64,000 bases of DNA from Enterovirga rhinocerotis. Its GTDB lineage: Bacteria > Pseudomonadota > Alphaproteobacteria > Rhizobiales > Beijerinckiaceae. The notes below the pieces were generated by a model, which was not told the origin of the DNA, ran no database searches, and saw nothing but the letters and a program-made list of their open reading frames with translations. Within the stretch, counting starts at the first letter, position 1. The number at the start of each line of letters is the position of its first letter. Both the position numbers and the translations under genes were made by a program. The stretch spans positions 124,001 to 188,000 of the forward strand of contig NZ_SNZR01000014.1 of assembly GCF_004363955.1 (NCBI RefSeq). Direction: 5' to 3'. Of this stretch, positions 61,281 to 64,000 are shown one piece after another.

Positions 61281-63773
61281 ATGTCCTATCCGCATTCGAT
61301 CGATCCGGTTCTTCTCGAACCGGATCTCGTTCAGCGTTGGTTCGAGCTTCGCCGACACGGGAGCACGAGCTATGAGGAACTCGTTCTCGGCGCCCTGGGC
61401 CGCTATTCCGCGAAATCCGCACTCATCGTGGCAGCAGGCGGGGATCGTCTTGCCCTGAAATGGGCGGGACACGGCTTCGAGACCTGGCTCGGGCGAGAGG
61501 TTTGGGACCTGTCGCTGGCCGACCTCGATCCGCATGACGAGGGAACGTTCCGGCGCGCCTGGGTGAGCGCGCTCGAGACCGGGGAGCCGACGAGGCTGGT
61601 GTGCCAGCGGGTCCGCAACGGCTCGGTCGAGACGGTGACACTGACCGCGCTGCCCCTGACGCAGCGCTGGGGCGGGCCGGTCGTGCTGTTGTTCTCCGAT
61701 CTCGTGGGACAGCGGACGAGCCTCGTCGAGGCGATCTTCCGGTCGACGCGGCAGGGCATCCTGGCCCTCTCGACGCTCCGCGACGATGCCGGGCGACCCG
61801 AGGATTTTCAGATCGTTGCGATCAATGACGGGGGATCGACCCTCTTCCGGCAATCGACGGAAGCGCTGCTCTGGCGTCGCCTCAGCGAATTTCTGCTGCC
61901 GGCTGATCGGAGGCCGATCCTCGATCGATTGTGCCGTGTCCTCCAGGACGGATCCACGGACGCCTTCGAATACTCGTTCGATCTGCGCCCTGGCGGCGGA
62001 TGGCTGCATCTTCAGGTGGAGGCCGGCTGCGTCGGCGATCTCCTCGCTCTCGTGGTGACGGATGTCGGAGGCATCAAGGCACGCGAGGAATCCTACCGTC
62101 TTCTCTTCGAGGACAATCCGATGCCGATGTGGGTGTGCGACGGAGAGGATCAGCGTTTCCTGGCGGTCAACAAGGCGGCGGTCGATCATTACGGCTTCAG
62201 CGCGCAGGATTTCTCCGCGATGCGCGTCCACGATCTTCTGTCGGGGGACGATCCATCCGTGCCGGCAAAGGCCGACGCCATGCCGGTCAAGAGCGCCGGA
62301 GAACTTCAGGCGCATCGGCGTTCGGATGGCTCGCAGATCGAGACCCTCTCCTATGCGCGGCCGATCCGCTATCAGGATCGGCCGGCCGTGCTTCTGGCTG
62401 CGACCGACGTCACCGAGCGCCGCCGGATCGAGGCGCATGTCGCGCATCTCGCGCATCACGATTTTCTCACCGGCCTGCCGAACCGGGCGCTCTTCCTGAA
62501 ACGGCTGTCCGAAGCATTGGTGGGGCTCGACGACCCGGCATCGAGCCCGGGCGGCGTGGCTGTCCTGTGCCTCGATCTCGACGGCTTCAAAGGCGTGAAC
62601 GACCGCTTGGGACACCCTGCGGGAGACGAGTTGCTGTGCCTCGTCGCATCCCGCTTGCGCGCCGAGGTGCCAGGCCGTGCCGATCTGGTGGCCCGTCTGG
62701 GTGGTGACGAATTCTCCGTGCTCGTGATGGGCGACGAAGCCATGCGACGGGCGGACGCGATGGCCGGCCGCATCGTCGATGCGCTGTCGGCGCCGTTTCT
62801 TCTCAAACGTCAGGAGGTCTTCATCGGAGTCAGCATCGGTCTGGCGGAGGCGACGCCCGATGCCCGGACATCGGACCGCCTTCTCGCGAATGCCGATCTC
62901 GCCCTGTATCGCGCCAAGCGCGAAGGACGGCGGACGCATCGTTGGTTCGACGCCGACGTGGACACCGTCATCCAGGCGAGCAGGGCCCTCGAGCAGGATT
63001 TGAGAGCCGCCGTCGCCGACAAGGCGCTCGGCGTCCATTATCAGCCGCTGGTCGATTGCGCGCGGGACGAGATCGTTGGCTGCGAGGCCCTGGTCCGGTG
63101 GCGCCATCCGGTTCACGGCTTCATCTCGCCCGCCGAATTCATCCCTCTCGCCGAGACGATCGGACTGATCCTCGACATCGGAGACTACGTGCTGCGCGAG
63201 GCGTGCCGCGAGGCCACGTCTTGGCCCGAGCACGTCAAGGTTGCCGTCAACCTGTCCCCGGCTCAATTCCACCCGAACGGCAACCATCTGGTCGACACGG
63301 TGAAGATGGTGCTCGATGAGACGGGTCTCGATCCGGCGAGGCTGGAGGTCGAGATCACCGAATCCATCCTCCTGAAGGACACCGAGACCAATCTGGCGAC
63401 CCTGGCGCGGTTGCGCGCGCTCGGCGTGCGGATCGCGGTCGACGATTTCGGGACCGGATATTCGTCGCTGACCTATTTGCGGGTCTTCTCGTTCGACAAG
63501 CTCAAGATCGACAAGAGCTTCGTCCAGGAACTCGGCGCCAGACCGGAATGCAGGGCGATCGTGGCCGCCATCACGGGCCTCGGATCGAGCCTCGGGATCA
63601 CCATCAATGCGGAGGGCGTCGAAACCCCCGTTCAGCTCCGCCATCTGCGCGAACTGGGTTGTGACGAGGTGCAGGGCTTCCTGTTCGGTCGCCCCGTTCC
63701 CCCAGAGCGGATCCGCCCGATCCTCGCCACGGGAGGACCCGCCTTCCGGCTCCGTGAGGCCTTCGCGGCGTGA
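61281..63773 (+). CDS. PAS-GGDEF-EAL c-di-GMP turnover protein
   Basis: 830 residues, cytoplasmic by lack of membrane segments. About 1-280: PAS-like folds; about 285-405: a clear PAS domain (ESYRLLFEDNPMPMWVCDG, FLAVNKAAVDHYGFSAQDF); about 415-575: GGDEF domain with intact LGGDEF but no RxxD I-site; about 590-830: EAL domain with CEALVRW, NLSPAQF, VEITES, DDFGTGYSSL, KIDKSFV and QGFLFGRP, so the phosphodiesterase side should be active. Both synthesis and hydrolysis of c-di-GMP are possible. ATG at 61281 is preferred; a GTG at 61203 would add 26 residues without a good ribosome site. Confidence 0.92.
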   Translation: MSYPHSIDPVLLEPDLVQRWFELRRHGSTSYEELVLGALGRYSAKSALIVAAGGDRLALKWAGHGFETWLGREVWDLSLADLDPHDEGTFRRAWVSALETGEPTRLVCQRVRNGSVETVTLTALPLTQRWGGPVVLLFSDLVGQRTSLVEAIFRSTRQGILALSTLRDDAGRPEDFQIVAINDGGSTLFRQSTEALLWRRLSEFLLPADRRPILDRLCRVLQDGSTDAFEYSFDLRPGGGWLHLQVEAGCVGDLLALVVTDVGGIKAREESYRLLFEDNPMPMWVCDGEDQRFLAVNKAAVDHYGFSAQDFSAMRVHDLLSGDDPSVPAKADAMPVKSAGELQAHRRSDGSQIETLSYARPIRYQDRPAVLLAATDVTERRRIEAHVAHLAHHDFLTGLPNRALFLKRLSEALVGLDDPASSPGGVAVLCLDLDGFKGVNDRLGHPAGDELLCLVASRLRAEVPGRADLVARLGGDEFSVLVMGDEAMRRADAMAGRIVDALSAPFLLKRQEVFIGVSIGLAEATPDARTSDRLLANADLALYRAKREGRRTHRWFDADVDTVIQASRALEQDLRAAVADKALGVHYQPLVDCARDEIVGCEALVRWRHPVHGFISPAEFIPLAETIGLILDIGDYVLREACREATSWPEHVKVAVNLSPAQFHPNGNHLVDTVKMVLDETGLDPARLEVEITESILLKDTETNLATLARLRALGVRIAVDDFGTGYSSLTYLRVFSFDKLKIDKSFVQELGARPECRAIVAAITGLGSSLGITINAEGVETPVQLRHLRELGCDEVQGFLFGRPVPPERIRPILATGGPAFRLREAFAA

Positions 63774-63797
63774 GTTCTCTCGCTCGCCGGTTCGCCG

Positions 63798-64000
63798 TCA
63801 GAGTGCCTTCCCCGGCGTCGGCCGCCACACGAGCAGCCTGTTCTCGATGGCCGTGACCACGGCGTCGAGGGCGAGGACGAAGACCATGAGGATCGCCATG
63901 CCGGCGAAGACCCCGGTCACGTCGAACACGCTCTCCGCCTCCTGGATCTTGTAGCCGAGCCCGGCCGAGGAGCCGAGATACTCGCCCACCACGGCACCGA
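63798..64000 (-). CDS. NitT/TauT-type ABC permease, C-terminal end (partial)
   Basis: Frame is open to the right edge. The visible about 67 residues begin GAVVGEYLGSSAGLGY, the conserved loop of SsuC/TauC/NrtB permeases, followed by a membrane helix (FAGMAILMVFVLALDAVVTAI) and the Arg-rich end ENRLLVWRPTPGKAL. Probably the membrane partner of the binding protein encoded at 60001-61026. Confidence 0.85.
   Translation of the reverse strand, partial: GAVVGEYLGSSAGLGYKIQEAESVFDVTGVFAGMAILMVFVLALDAVVTAIENRLLVWRPTPGKAL

Noticed and set aside
60978-63644. Long minus-strand open frame (about 888 codons) opposite the GGDEF-EAL gene
   Set aside because: Arg/Asp/Gly-rich shadow without family features; the plus strand has complete PAS, GGDEF and EAL motifs.

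Overview
The window is GC-rich, densely coded DNA of an alphaproteobacterium, most likely of the order Hyphomicrobiales (Rhizobiales). The evidence is the order ddl-ftsQ-ftsA-ftsZ-lpxC-bamD-recN, a DUF1465/RcdA gene next to a DUF1192 gene, CtrA-type boxes (TTAA-N7-TTAA), a SWIB mini-protein, and many TAT-type or Sec-exported binding proteins. Family and genus cannot be fixed from the sequence alone. I saw no rRNA, tRNA, CRISPR array, prophage or transposase, so this is chromosomal backbone with a few accessory transport and metabolic modules.

Layout. 1-7.7 kb: end of a GDP-mannose enzyme gene, hrcA, a quinone oxidoreductase, ilvB with a complete leader-peptide attenuator, a DUF1192 gene, a probable small RNA under a CtrA-type box, rcdA and gshB. 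8-14.2 kb: an amino-acid permease, an exported methyltransferase-fold protein, rpsO and pnp with a structured leader, and an enoyl-CoA isomerase-like gene. 14.2-24.1 kb: a minus-strand catabolic operon with LacI regulator, AGPS-like flavoprotein, FGGY kinase, sugar-type ABC importer and glycerol-dehydrogenase-like enzyme. 24.2-29.5 kb: small membrane proteins, an unusual TPR/cyclase fusion, and unknowns. 29.6-33.0 kb: a compact, translationally coupled four-gene cluster (MDR dehydrogenase, degenerate pterin-synthase-like protein, glycosyltransferase, methyltransferase).

33-37.1 kb: MASE1-GGDEF diguanylate cyclase, amidase, lytic transglycosylase. 37.5-46.6 kb: the cell-division and envelope block ddl-ftsQAZ, lpxC, bamD and recN. 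46.7-51.3 kb: a Crp-family regulator, then a TetR-controlled EmrAB-type efflux operon with a perfect palindromic operator over its promoter. 51.3-56.9 kb: EamA exporter, polyamine-type ABC transporter without a binding protein, AsmA-like protein. 57-64 kb: a 3-oxoacid CoA-transferase pair, SWIB protein, SDR, and a NitT/TauT-type transporter whose binding-protein and permease genes lie on either side of an opposite-strand GGDEF-EAL gene.

The strongest leads are the pterin-synthase-like/glycosyltransferase/methyltransferase cluster (29.6-33.0 kb), whose synthase homologue has lost canonical active-site residues; the CtrA box plus putative small RNA directly upstream of rcdA; and the uncharacterised polyol/glyceryl catabolic operon. 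Several nested palindromic repeats (15.3, 17.2, 21.4, 49.5 kb, and one inside a permease gene at 53.4 kb) lie within operons and may shape transcript levels.
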